A stretch of 36,799 nt of DNA from Bacteroidales bacterium (GTDB lineage Bacteria; Bacteroidota; Bacteroidia; Bacteroidales; WCHB1-69). Below, piece by piece: positions 25,375-32,799 of this stretch. Numbering within the stretch: position 1 is the stretch's first letter; every line of letters starts with the position of its first letter. The stretch spans positions 1-36,799 of the forward strand of contig JAFZZT010000040.1 in the NCBI GenBank assembly GCA_017615595.1, written 5' to 3'. The notes under the pieces are model-generated. The model did no database searches. It was not told where the DNA came from and saw only the letters and a program-made list of their open reading frames with translations. The position numbers and the translations under genes were made by a program.

Positions 25375-26361
25375 ATGAAGCGATTATTTATCTTCTTGTA
25401 TATCATGCTCTTTGTGATGGCTGGATGTCATCAAAAGGATAAAAAGGCCGACAATGCCCAAACGCAGGAGCAGGAGGTGGTGAAGCCCGCCTTTGACTGC
25501 GACTCCGCTTTTGCTTTTGTAAAGGCTCAGACCGACTTCGGTCCTCGGGTGCTGGGCACGGAGGCCCATGCCCAGTGCCGCGACTATCTGGTTCGCCAAC
25601 TGCGTCAGTATTGCGACACGGTCTATGTGCAGACCTTCACGGCCAAGACGTATGATGGCAAGCAGTTCACCGCCGAGAATATCATCGGCTCTATCAAGCC
25701 GACAGCTGGGAAACGGATTGTCTTGGCGTCTCATTGGGATTCCCGCCCCTTTGCCGACCATGATCCAGTGCCGATGCACCGCGAGGAGGCCATCGATGGT
25801 GCCAACGACGGCGCTTCCGGGGTTGGCGTCCTGTTGGAGGTGGCGCGCCAGCTGCAGTCGCAAAAGCCCGAAGTCGGGGTGGACATCATCTTCTATGACG
25901 CGGAAGACTACGGCCCTCGCGAGAGTGATGACGCACCCAATGGCGAATGGTGGGGACTCGGCTCCCAATACTGGGCCAAAAACCCGCATGTGGAGGGCTA
26001 TACGGCCAGCTACGGCATCTTGCTCGACATGGTGGGCTCTTCCAATCCCAAATTCTTTCAAGAACAGTTCTCCACCCATTATGCCCCCGCCATCGTGCAG
26101 AAGGTGTGGGGGATCGCCTACAGCCTGGGCTATGGCGACTATTTCGTCAACCAGCCCGGCGGCGTCATTACGGACGACCACTACTATGTCAACAAGTTCT
26201 CTCATATCCCGATGATCGACATCATCCATTATGACAGAGTCTCCGGCACGGGATTTGACCCGGTTTGGCATACATCCCAAGACAATATCCAGCACATCGA
26301 CAAAAATTCATTGGGAATTGTCGGCACCACTTTATTACAGGTTATTAAAAACGAACAATAA
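25375..26361 (+). CDS. M28-family lipoprotein, probable glutaminyl-peptide cyclotransferase
   Basis: 328 aa. Lipoprotein signal peptide with lipobox MAGC (lipidated C18). The rest is an M28 / type II glutaminyl cyclase fold. By analogy to human QC, candidate zinc ligands are D145 (GANDGASG), D178 (YDAED) and H299 (VWHTSQDN), with E177 as general acid/base and D218 and D268 (TDDHYY) in the site. The segments SHWDSRPFADHD (119-130) and NGEWWGLGSQYW (189-200) resemble the Bacteroidetes cyclases of Porphyromonas and Tannerella. Such enzymes turn an N-terminal Gln into pyroglutamate in the periplasm. An aminopeptidase of family M28 is the alternative. Its stop codon overlaps the start of the aspartokinase gene by one base. 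Confidence 0.82.
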   Translation: MKRLFIFLYIMLFVMAGCHQKDKKADNAQTQEQEVVKPAFDCDSAFAFVKAQTDFGPRVLGTEAHAQCRDYLVRQLRQYCDTVYVQTFTAKTYDGKQFTAENIIGSIKPTAGKRIVLASHWDSRPFADHDPVPMHREEAIDGANDGASGVGVLLEVARQLQSQKPEVGVDIIFYDAEDYGPRESDDAPNGEWWGLGSQYWAKNPHVEGYTASYGILLDMVGSSNPKFFQEQFSTHYAPAIVQKVWGIAYSLGYGDYFVNQPGGVITDDHYYVNKFSHIPMIDIIHYDRVSGTGFDPVWHTSQDNIQHIDKNSLGIVGTTLLQVIKNEQ

Positions 26362-27614
26362 TGCAGGTATTCAAGTTTGGCGGGGCCTCGGTCAAGGACG
26401 CGCCCGCAATCCAGAATCTTTCAAAAATACTTCATTTTTTTGCCGGGCAGGAGCTGGTTGTGGTCATCTCCGCCATGGGCAAGACCACCAACTTCCTTGA
26501 GCGACTGCTCAAAGCATACAGCAGTCAGGAAGACACCTCTGCGTTGGTCGAGGAGCTGATGCGCTATCATTTGGATGTGCTGGAAGAGCTGTTGCCCGGG
26601 GATGACGAAGGAAAAAACCGTCTGACAGCCTTGCGCCAGGAGATGGAAAGTCGTTTGGCTGTTCCCTATAGCGGCCGCTATGATTACGAGTATGATCAGA
26701 TTGTCAGCTTTGGAGAGTTGCTCTCCACCACGCTGATAGCCTATTATCTGCAGCAATCCGGCGTGCCCAACACTTGGCTCAACGCCACAGAGCTCGTGAT
26801 GACGGACGCCACCTACCGCGAGGGCAAGGTGGACTGGGAACTGACGGGTGCCCGCATTCGCGAGGCTGTCCTGGCTGCCATGACGAAAGAGCCGGTGGTC
26901 ATCACGCAGGGCTTTATCGGGGGCACCCACGAGCGTACGCGCGTGACCCTCGGCCGTGAGGGCTCCGACTATACCGCCGCCATCTTCGCCTACTGCCTGG
27001 ATGCCGAGCGCGTCACCATCTGGAAGGATGTGCCCGGTCTGCTCAACGCCGACCCCAAACGCTTCCCCGATGCCGTCAAGCTGGACGAACTTCCCTACCA
27101 AGAAGCCTTGGAGCTGTCCTACTATGGCGCCTCTGTCATCCATCCCAAGACACTGAAACCTCTTCAAAACAAACATATCCCCTTGTTCGTCAAGTCGTTC
27201 TTCCATCCAGAGGATACCGGCAGTATGATCGGCGACTGTCCACTGTCCACCACCATCCCTTCTTTCATCGTGAAGGACAACCAGACGCTGTTGACCATCT
27301 TCCCGAAGGACTTCTCCTTCGTGGCCGAAGAGAACCTGTCGGAGATATTCACCCTCTTCGCCAAATATCGTGTCCACATCAACATGATGCAGAACTCCGC
27401 GCTCAGTTTTTCTGTCTGTACGGGTACGGAGATGGATCGGCTGAAGGCGTGTGTGGAGGAGATGAAAGTCCGCTATAAGGTAAAATACAATGAGGCGGTG
27501 ACCTTGGTGACGATTCGTCATTATACGCCCGAAGCCATCAGACGTGTGACGGAAGGACGCTCTATCCTGTTGCGTCAGACGAGCCGTACCACGATCCAGT
27601 ATGTGCTGTTGTAA
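26361..27614 (+). CDS. lysC: Aspartate kinase (monofunctional)
   Basis: 417 aa. It phosphorylates aspartate, the first step to lysine, methionine, threonine and diaminopimelate. Motifs: KFGGAS (5-10, the usual KFGGTS with Ala for Thr), FGELLS (about 117-122), GFIGG and GREGSDYTAA for substrate and ATP binding, and a C-terminal regulatory region with ACT-like segments from about residue 300 to the end. There is no homoserine dehydrogenase domain. Start and upstream stop overlap (TAATG), so it is probably translationally coupled to the cyclase-like gene, an unexpected partner. It converges on holB with only nine bases between stop codons. Confidence 0.93.
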   Translation: MQVFKFGGASVKDAPAIQNLSKILHFFAGQELVVVISAMGKTTNFLERLLKAYSSQEDTSALVEELMRYHLDVLEELLPGDDEGKNRLTALRQEMESRLAVPYSGRYDYEYDQIVSFGELLSTTLIAYYLQQSGVPNTWLNATELVMTDATYREGKVDWELTGARIREAVLAAMTKEPVVITQGFIGGTHERTRVTLGREGSDYTAAIFAYCLDAERVTIWKDVPGLLNADPKRFPDAVKLDELPYQEALELSYYGASVIHPKTLKPLQNKHIPLFVKSFFHPEDTGSMIGDCPLSTTIPSFIVKDNQTLLTIFPKDFSFVAEENLSEIFTLFAKYRVHINMMQNSALSFSVCTGTEMDRLKACVEEMKVRYKVKYNEAVTLVTIRHYTPEAIRRVTEGRSILLRQTSRTTIQYVLL

Positions 27615-27623
27615 AGAAATCTG

Positions 27624-28793
27624 CTATTTTTTCGGCATCAGGAAGGATGCCAGTTGGAAGTAGAGATCCGTCAGTATGAGGGAGGTGTTGCCATTGCGTG
27701 CTATCTGACGAATGACGGTGTCCAGCGCTTCGTTCATCTGACTGACAAATTTCAAAGAGAAGGCACCCTTGAGAAGCTCGAATGTCTGCTGCTCGGAGGG
27801 CGTCATCTTGATGATGGTCCCGTCATCAGCTTTGGATAAGAGGAATTTGCGGGCAAGCTCCTGCCAGAATTGGAAGTACTGCTTCTGGATCTCACGGCTC
27901 TGTGCGGCAATCTTTTCTATGACCTCTCTGGCGTGAGCGTAGTCCACTTTCTCTAACGGTTGACGCTGAGCGTATAGAATGACGCTCTGCATATATTCGC
28001 GGAAGTCGGCCAGCATCTGCTCCGACAAGTCGTCATTGGGATAGCTTTTGCGGGCTTTGATGTAGTTGTGGTCCGCGTGGATGGCCAGGCTGCGGGCGGT
28101 CTCGGGATCCAGGTCGGGGAACTCTTTCAGCAGCGCCTCCTCGATCTCCTTCTCGCTCAGCTGCGGGAACTTCACCGATTGTGTGCGGGAGAGGATGGTG
28201 TTCAACATCTGGTCGGGATGCTCAGTGATGAGAATGAAGAGACTTTTGTCCTCGGGTTCCTCCAAGGTCTTCAATAACTTGGGCGCAGCATCGTGACGGA
28301 GCCGGTCGGCACACCACAGGACGTAGATCTTGTAGCCGCCCCGATACGAGCGGGTGCTGTTCTGGTTGATGATCTGGCTGCAGTCGCGGATGTTGATGGT
28401 CAACTGTTTGTTGGCGCCATCCAGGATGTTCAGCCAGTCAGTCAGGTCGATGTGGAAGTTGTTGGACGATACGAAAGAGCGGAACTCGTTGAGGAACAGC
28501 ATGGATTCGCAGTCTTTGCTCTTCACGTCTTTGGTGCCGCAGTTAGGGAAGTAGAGATGCAGGTCGGGATGTTCGAGCTTGGCGATTTGCTTGCAGGAGG
28601 GGCATCCGCCACAGGAGTCGGTCTCGGTCGGGTGCTCGCAGCAGATGTACTGTGCCATGGCTATGGCAAGGGCGAAGCCGTCGTTGCCCGGCTGGCAGGT
28701 GAACAGCTGTGCATGACTGATACGACCATCATGGATCTGGCGCAAGAGACGGTCCTTGAGTTCCTGGGATACGATGACATCCTTGAATTGCAT
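27624..28793 (-). CDS. holB: DNA polymerase III delta' subunit
   Basis: 389 aa. Part of the clamp loader that places the sliding clamp on DNA. The zinc module is clear: C52, C61, C64 and C67 in CCEHPTETDSCGGCPSCKQ. The P-loop position is degenerate (QPGNDGFALA, no Lys), as expected for a delta' subunit that does not hydrolyse ATP. SRTQSVKF is the SRC-like motif, and KTLEEPEDKSLFILITE is the family core. Last gene of the long minus-strand unit, 23 bases after the LOG-family gene. Confidence 0.9.
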   Translation of the reverse strand: MQFKDVIVSQELKDRLLRQIHDGRISHAQLFTCQPGNDGFALAIAMAQYICCEHPTETDSCGGCPSCKQIAKLEHPDLHLYFPNCGTKDVKSKDCESMLFLNEFRSFVSSNNFHIDLTDWLNILDGANKQLTINIRDCSQIINQNSTRSYRGGYKIYVLWCADRLRHDAAPKLLKTLEEPEDKSLFILITEHPDQMLNTILSRTQSVKFPQLSEKEIEEALLKEFPDLDPETARSLAIHADHNYIKARKSYPNDDLSEQMLADFREYMQSVILYAQRQPLEKVDYAHAREVIEKIAAQSREIQKQYFQFWQELARKFLLSKADDGTIIKMTPSEQQTFELLKGAFSLKFVSQMNEALDTVIRQIARNGNTSLILTDLYFQLASFLMPKK

Positions 28794-28816
28794 GATATTG
28801 TCAGTTTAGGTTGGTT

Positions 28817-29404
28817 TTAGTGCTTGATTTTGGAAAGCCAGCTCTCGCTGTTCTTGTTTTCGTATTGTTCTAATGCTTGGAAGATATCTTCCACGGTATT
28901 CACAAAGTAAACCAAATCTTTGTGGAATGCTCTGAGAAAGCCCTCTTCCATGAAATGATCCAGCAGTGCCGACAGGTGGTCGTAATAGCCGTTGGGATTA
29001 TAGACGACAATGGGCTTCTTGTGCAGGCCGAGTTGCGCGTCCGTGATGATCTCGAAGAACTCGTCCATGGTGCCATATCCGCCGGGGAAGATGACGAAGG
29101 CATCGGCGCGTTTTTCTAACAGCTGTTTGCGCTCGCTCATGGTCTTGACGTAGATCATCTCGGTGATGTTGTCCGCCAAAACGGGACCCATCTTGAAGAA
29201 GTCTGGGGCCACGCCGATGACGGTGCCGCCTTGCTCCATCATGGCATCGGCCACCACGCCCATGATGCCGATGCTGCCTCCACCGTAGTAGAGGGTCATC
29301 TCTTTCTCGACCATAAGACGGCCGAAGGTGACGGCGTCAGCCGCGTAATCAGGGTTGTTTCCTCTGGCGGAACCGCAAAATAAAGCTATGGATTGGTGGG
29401 TCAT
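28817..29404 (-). CDS. LOG-family protein (TIGR00730, nucleoside 5'-monophosphate phosphoribohydrolase-like)
   Basis: 195 aa, normal length. Rossmann-like fold with the family motif PGGYGTMDE (107-115) and GGGSIGIMG (41-49). Members characterised as LOG release a base from cytokinin or purine nucleoside monophosphates; many bacterial members have no confirmed substrate. The start codon overlaps the end of pssA by 4 bases (ATGA). There is no sign that cytokinin is made here, so a purine-salvage or housekeeping role is more likely. Confidence 0.9.
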   Translation of the reverse strand: MTHQSIALFCGSARGNNPDYAADAVTFGRLMVEKEMTLYYGGGSIGIMGVVADAMMEQGGTVIGVAPDFFKMGPVLADNITEMIYVKTMSERKQLLEKRADAFVIFPGGYGTMDEFFEIITDAQLGLHKKPIVVYNPNGYYDHLSALLDHFMEEGFLRAFHKDLVYFVNTVEDIFQALEQYENKNSESWLSKIKH

Positions 29405-30117
29405 ATATTCTGGAATTTAATGATTGCGTGATAGATGAGACATATCAGCAGATAGCTGAGAATGGTGATGGGAAAGGAACTCCATCGGAAAATGATAAAG
29501 AGCAAGATGCCTAATGTCAGTATGACATAGCGAACGATGTTCTCTCCTTTGAATTCAAAACTCTTGAACTTGAGTGAGATCATGTTGATCTCGCTGACCA
29601 ACAGCAGGGCGAATACGATGGCGAAGATCCAGACCACCCAGAAATTGTTCAGGAAGGGGACGCGCTCGGCGGCGTAGGGGATGAAGGCGAGGAACAGGGC
29701 GTTGGCCGGGGTGGGCAGCCCGATGAAGTTGGTGTGCTGCCGCTCGTCCATGTTGAATCGGGCCAGCCTGACGGCGGAGAGCGCCGGTATCAGGAAGAGC
29801 GTGTAGGGAAGCCAGCGAAGGATGCTCTCGTGGAAAAGGGAGGGCAACTCATAGAAACAACGGCTTAGCCACACGAACACGATCATGGCGGGCGCTACAC
29901 CGAACGACACGATGTCGGATAGTGAGTCGAGCTCCTTGCCGATGGGCGAAGACACCTTGAGAAGTCGGGCCGAAAAACCATCCAGGAAGTCGAAAACCGC
30001 CGCTGTGATGATCCACAGTGCCGCGGCCTCCAGGTTGCCCTTCAGGGAGGTCATGATGGAGATGCAGCCGCAGACCAGGTTTAGGCAGGTGATAGTGTTT
30101 GGAATGTGTCTCTTCAT
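29401..30117 (-). CDS. pssA: CDP-diacylglycerol-serine O-phosphatidyltransferase
   Basis: 238 aa integral membrane protein. It makes phosphatidylserine, precursor of phosphatidylethanolamine. The CDP-alcohol phosphotransferase motif D-x2-DG-x2-AR-x8-G-x3-D-x3-D is complete: D43, D46, G47, A50, R51, G60, D64 and D68. The N-terminal IPNTITCLNLVCGC and about seven hydrophobic segments fit the PssA subfamily of Gram-positive type found in Bacteroidetes. It lies 3 bases downstream of the SPOR-domain gene and overlaps the next gene. Confidence 0.93.
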   Translation of the reverse strand: MKRHIPNTITCLNLVCGCISIMTSLKGNLEAAALWIITAAVFDFLDGFSARLLKVSSPIGKELDSLSDIVSFGVAPAMIVFVWLSRCFYELPSLFHESILRWLPYTLFLIPALSAVRLARFNMDERQHTNFIGLPTPANALFLAFIPYAAERVPFLNNFWVVWIFAIVFALLLVSEINMISLKFKSFEFKGENIVRYVILTLGILLFIIFRWSSFPITILSYLLICLIYHAIIKFQNI

Positions 30118-30120
30118 GAT

Positions 30121-31395
30121 CTACTCCGCTTTAAGTATCCAATAACGCTTGTTGATGCTGTCGATGAACGCTTGTGCCTCCTCTTCAGTAGGATAGATGC
30201 CGATACAGACACGGATGTTCTTGACGCCGTCTTGCAGCACCAGGGTGGGGGAGTACTGTGCCAATCCCGTCTGGCGAATGTGGGTCTCCACCTCTTTCTC
30301 AGATTGGAAACTGCCGGCGATGACGTAGAAATGTCCTTCTTCGAAACGGATGTACGGATATTTTTTGTCGGCCGTAAGACGGAGAGTGTCGGGAATATAG
30401 ACGGTGGGGGTGTCCACTTCTTCAGGCTCGCTGGCAGTCAGGGTGTCATCCAACAAGATGGCATCCGTCTCTTCAGACTGTTGCTCCGTTACTTGCTCGG
30501 TGCTCTTCTTGTGCGGCAGATGTTGTAAGATGTCCACCACTTGTTGACGTAAGAAGAAGAATAACACTGCCGCCGCCGCCAAGAGGAGCAACAGGAGGAT
30601 CCAAGGCCAGACACGTCTCTTGCGTTTGACGGGAACCTCTGGCGTGTCGCCATCCTCGTCGTCCATGCCATCCTCGTCGTCCTTGGGATCTTCCTCGGGC
30701 TCAGGCTCTTCTACAATGACGGGCTTTGGAATAGGTTCAGGCTCCACAACAGGTTCTAGTTCTGTCTCAGGTTCGGGTTCCACGATAGGCTCTGGCTCTG
30801 TTACTGGCTCTTCGTCCGCCACATGACTGTATTGGATGACAGGCTCAGGTTCCTCTATTGGCTCGGGTTCTTTCACTGGCTCTGGCTCGATGACAGGTTC
30901 AGGTTCAGCGATAGGTTCAGGTTCAATGACTGGTTCGGGCTCGGCAGCAGGTTCGGGCTCTTCAGTGAGATCATCCTCTTCCGGTGGGGGAACGGCGTCC
31001 GGCACGAGGGAGAGTGCCTTCATGCCTTCAAACTCCAAGTTGAGGCCTTCGATGGCCTCACTGTCGAAATGGATGTTCCCTTTGACGAGCGAGAAGGTCC
31101 CAAAGCCTTCAAAGGTAACGCTTTTGTTGTTGCTCAAGGCTTGTTTCAGCTCATCTACCCACTGAAGGATTTCTGCATTGGCTTGGGTGAGCAGGCACTG
31201 GCGCTCGCGGCAGACCAAATTCGTGAAGATGATCTCTTCGTGATCGATATTGGTGTCAAGAGTGACCTCATAGTGCGGTGGCAGCAGCGTGTCGCCGTCA
31301 ATGCGGGCGGACACATAATGCTTGGTGAAGGTGCCGAGGTCATTGACATAGATGGAGTCGTTCTCTTGAAGGCCTTTGGTGATATAGTGTATCAT
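30121..31395 (-). CDS. Membrane protein with HU/CCDC81-like N-terminus, Glu-Pro repeats and SPOR domain
   Basis: 424 aa. Residues 1-130 resemble the HU-like (CCDC81-type) domain seen in Bacteroidetes SPOR proteins, with two copies of a GTF motif (LGTFTKHY, 20-27; FGTFSLVKG, 98-106). Residues 144-235 are a Glu-Pro tract (EPEPV/I units) followed by an Asp/Glu-rich stretch to about 250. KRKRR (258-261 region) precedes one membrane span (about 263-283). Residues about 353-417 are a SPOR domain ([17 protein letters not shown]), which binds peptidoglycan lacking stem peptides. Topology: N-terminus in the cytoplasm, SPOR in the periplasm. It probably links DNA or cytoplasm to the division wall, which is inference. 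Confidence 0.87.
   Translation of the reverse strand: MIHYITKGLQENDSIYVNDLGTFTKHYVSARIDGDTLLPPHYEVTLDTNIDHEEIIFTNLVCRERQCLLTQANAEILQWVDELKQALSNNKSVTFEGFGTFSLVKGNIHFDSEAIEGLNLEFEGMKALSLVPDAVPPPEEDDLTEEPEPAAEPEPVIEPEPIAEPEPVIEPEPVKEPEPIEEPEPVIQYSHVADEEPVTEPEPIVEPEPETELEPVVEPEPIPKPVIVEEPEPEEDPKDDEDGMDDEDGDTPEVPVKRKRRVWPWILLLLLLAAAAVLFFFLRQQVVDILQHLPHKKSTEQVTEQQSEETDAILLDDTLTASEPEEVDTPTVYIPDTLRLTADKKYPYIRFEEGHFYVIAGSFQSEKEVETHIRQTGLAQYSPTLVLQDGVKNIRVCIGIYPTEEEAQAFIDSINKRYWILKAE
30691..30966 (-). repeat. Glu-Pro repeat tract within the SPOR-domain protein
   Basis: About 90 residues (144-235) of EPEPV, EPEPI and related units in tandem, about 15 units with variable spacers such as IQYSHVAD. At DNA level the units are short degenerate repeats (GGTTCAGG-type on the plus strand), which could vary in number by slippage. 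Confidence 0.8.
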
Positions 31396-31400
31396 AGGGT

Positions 31401-32144
31401 TTATGTGTTATCGGATGACGTGTATAGTGCGTTGAAATGTTCCAGATCTTCGGGGGTGTCGATGCCGATGCCCTGATAGTCGCAGGTGGCAGCGTAAATG
31501 TCGTAACCGTTTTGGAGCCATCGGAGCTGTTCCAGCTTTTCGGTCGTTTCCAAGACGGAGGGCTTGAGTTTGGTGATGGCCATCAGGGTCTTGAAACGGT
31601 AGGCGTAGATGCCGAGATGTTGGTATCGGGTGACGGCGGCACTGCCGGGGTCGCGTTGGAAGGGTATCGCATGGCGGCTGAAGTAGAGCACTTTCCCATT
31701 GTCGGCCAGGACGGCTTTCACCACGTTGGGGTTGGCGGCTCTCTCCTCATCGGTGAAGGCCTTCACCAAGGTGGCGAGGTTGACGTCCGGACGTTGGAAA
31801 AGGCTGGTCAGCAACGAGATCTCCTTGTCGCTGATGCCGGGCTCATCGCCTTGGATGTTCAGGATGACATCCTCGGGGTCCAGGCTGAGGGCGGCGGCCA
31901 CCTCTCCGCAACGGTCGGTGCCGGAAGGGTGCTCGGGGGAGGTCATCATGACTTCCCCGCCGAAGGCTTCCACACAGTCGCGGATCAGCGGATGGTCGGT
32001 GGCGACAATCACCCGTGACAGCGGCGATGCCTTGACTTGCTCATACACACGTTGGATCATGGGCTTGCCCTGGATGATGGCCAGGGGTTTGCCAGGGAAA
32101 CGGGTGGATGCGTATCTGGCCGGTATGATGCCGATGTGCCTCAT
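31401..32144 (-). CDS. kdsB: 3-deoxy-manno-octulosonate cytidylyltransferase
   Basis: 247 aa. It activates KDO as CMP-KDO for the LPS inner core. The N-terminal nucleotide loop [13 protein letters not shown] (8-20), the CMP-KDO motif [10 protein letters not shown] and GIYAYRF (about 175-182) are all present. Start 4 bases after the deoxynucleoside kinase stop, stop 5 bases before the SPOR gene start. The other KDO genes are not in the window. Confidence 0.95.
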   Translation of the reverse strand: MRHIGIIPARYASTRFPGKPLAIIQGKPMIQRVYEQVKASPLSRVIVATDHPLIRDCVEAFGGEVMMTSPEHPSGTDRCGEVAAALSLDPEDVILNIQGDEPGISDKEISLLTSLFQRPDVNLATLVKAFTDEERAANPNVVKAVLADNGKVLYFSRHAIPFQRDPGSAAVTRYQHLGIYAYRFKTLMAITKLKPSVLETTEKLEQLRWLQNGYDIYAATCDYQGIGIDTPEDLEHFNALYTSSDNT

Positions 32145-32148
32145 GCCG

Positions 32149-32766
32149 TTATTGGAACAGGCCGAACAACTCGGCGTCTATCTTTTCAATGACGGTTCCG
32201 AAGTCCTCGGGACGCTCGGCGAACTTGATGTTGTTGACATCCACGATGAGCAGTTTGCCATCTTTGTAGTTGTCAATCCATTTCTCGTAGCGCTCGTTCA
32301 GGTTCTCCAGATAGGAGTAGCGGATGGTGTCCTCGTAGGCGCGCCCGCGCTTGCCGATCTGGGTGATGAGGGTGGGGATGTCGGCTTTGAGGTAGATGAG
32401 CAGATCTGGTGGTTGCAGGAACTGTTTCATCAGCTCGAAGAGGGACTGGTAGTTCTCGAAATCCCGGGTGGCCATCAGGTCCATGTCATGCAGGTTGGGG
32501 GCGAAGATGTAGGCATCTTCGTAGATGGTACGGTCTTGGATGACGCTCTTTTTGCGCTTGCGGATGTCGATGACCTGACGGAAGCGACTGTTGAGGAAGT
32601 ATATCTGGATGTTGAAAGACCAGCGTTGCATGTCTTGATAGAAGCTGGCCAAGTAGGGATTGTCTTCCACGCTTTCATACAGGGCATCCCAGCCATAATG
32701 TTTGGCCAGCATGTTGGTGAGGGTGGTCTTTCCGGAACCGATGTTTCCTGCGACTGCTATATGCAT
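32149..32766 (-). CDS. Deoxynucleoside kinase (dAK/dGK-like)
   Basis: 205 aa. Phosphorylates deoxynucleosides for salvage. P-loop GNIGSGKT (7-14), substrate-specific motif DRT (78-80, in VIQDRTIYEDA) and lid region GKRGRAYE (about 148-155). The family includes bacterial deoxyadenosine and deoxyguanosine kinases; the exact nucleoside cannot be read from these motifs. It starts 33 bases after the transporter gene and is followed closely by kdsB. Confidence 0.9.
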   Translation of the reverse strand: MHIAVAGNIGSGKTTLTNMLAKHYGWDALYESVEDNPYLASFYQDMQRWSFNIQIYFLNSRFRQVIDIRKRKKSVIQDRTIYEDAYIFAPNLHDMDLMATRDFENYQSLFELMKQFLQPPDLLIYLKADIPTLITQIGKRGRAYEDTIRYSYLENLNERYEKWIDNYKDGKLLIVDVNNIKFAERPEDFGTVIEKIDAELFGLFQ

Positions 32767-32799
32767 AGTTGTTGTTGTTATATGGTGAATAATAATGGT

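Noticed and set aside
28817-29404. LOG-family gene as evidence of cytokinin production
   Set aside because: LOG-like proteins are widespread in bacteria without cytokinin synthesis and no isopentenyltransferase is in the window.
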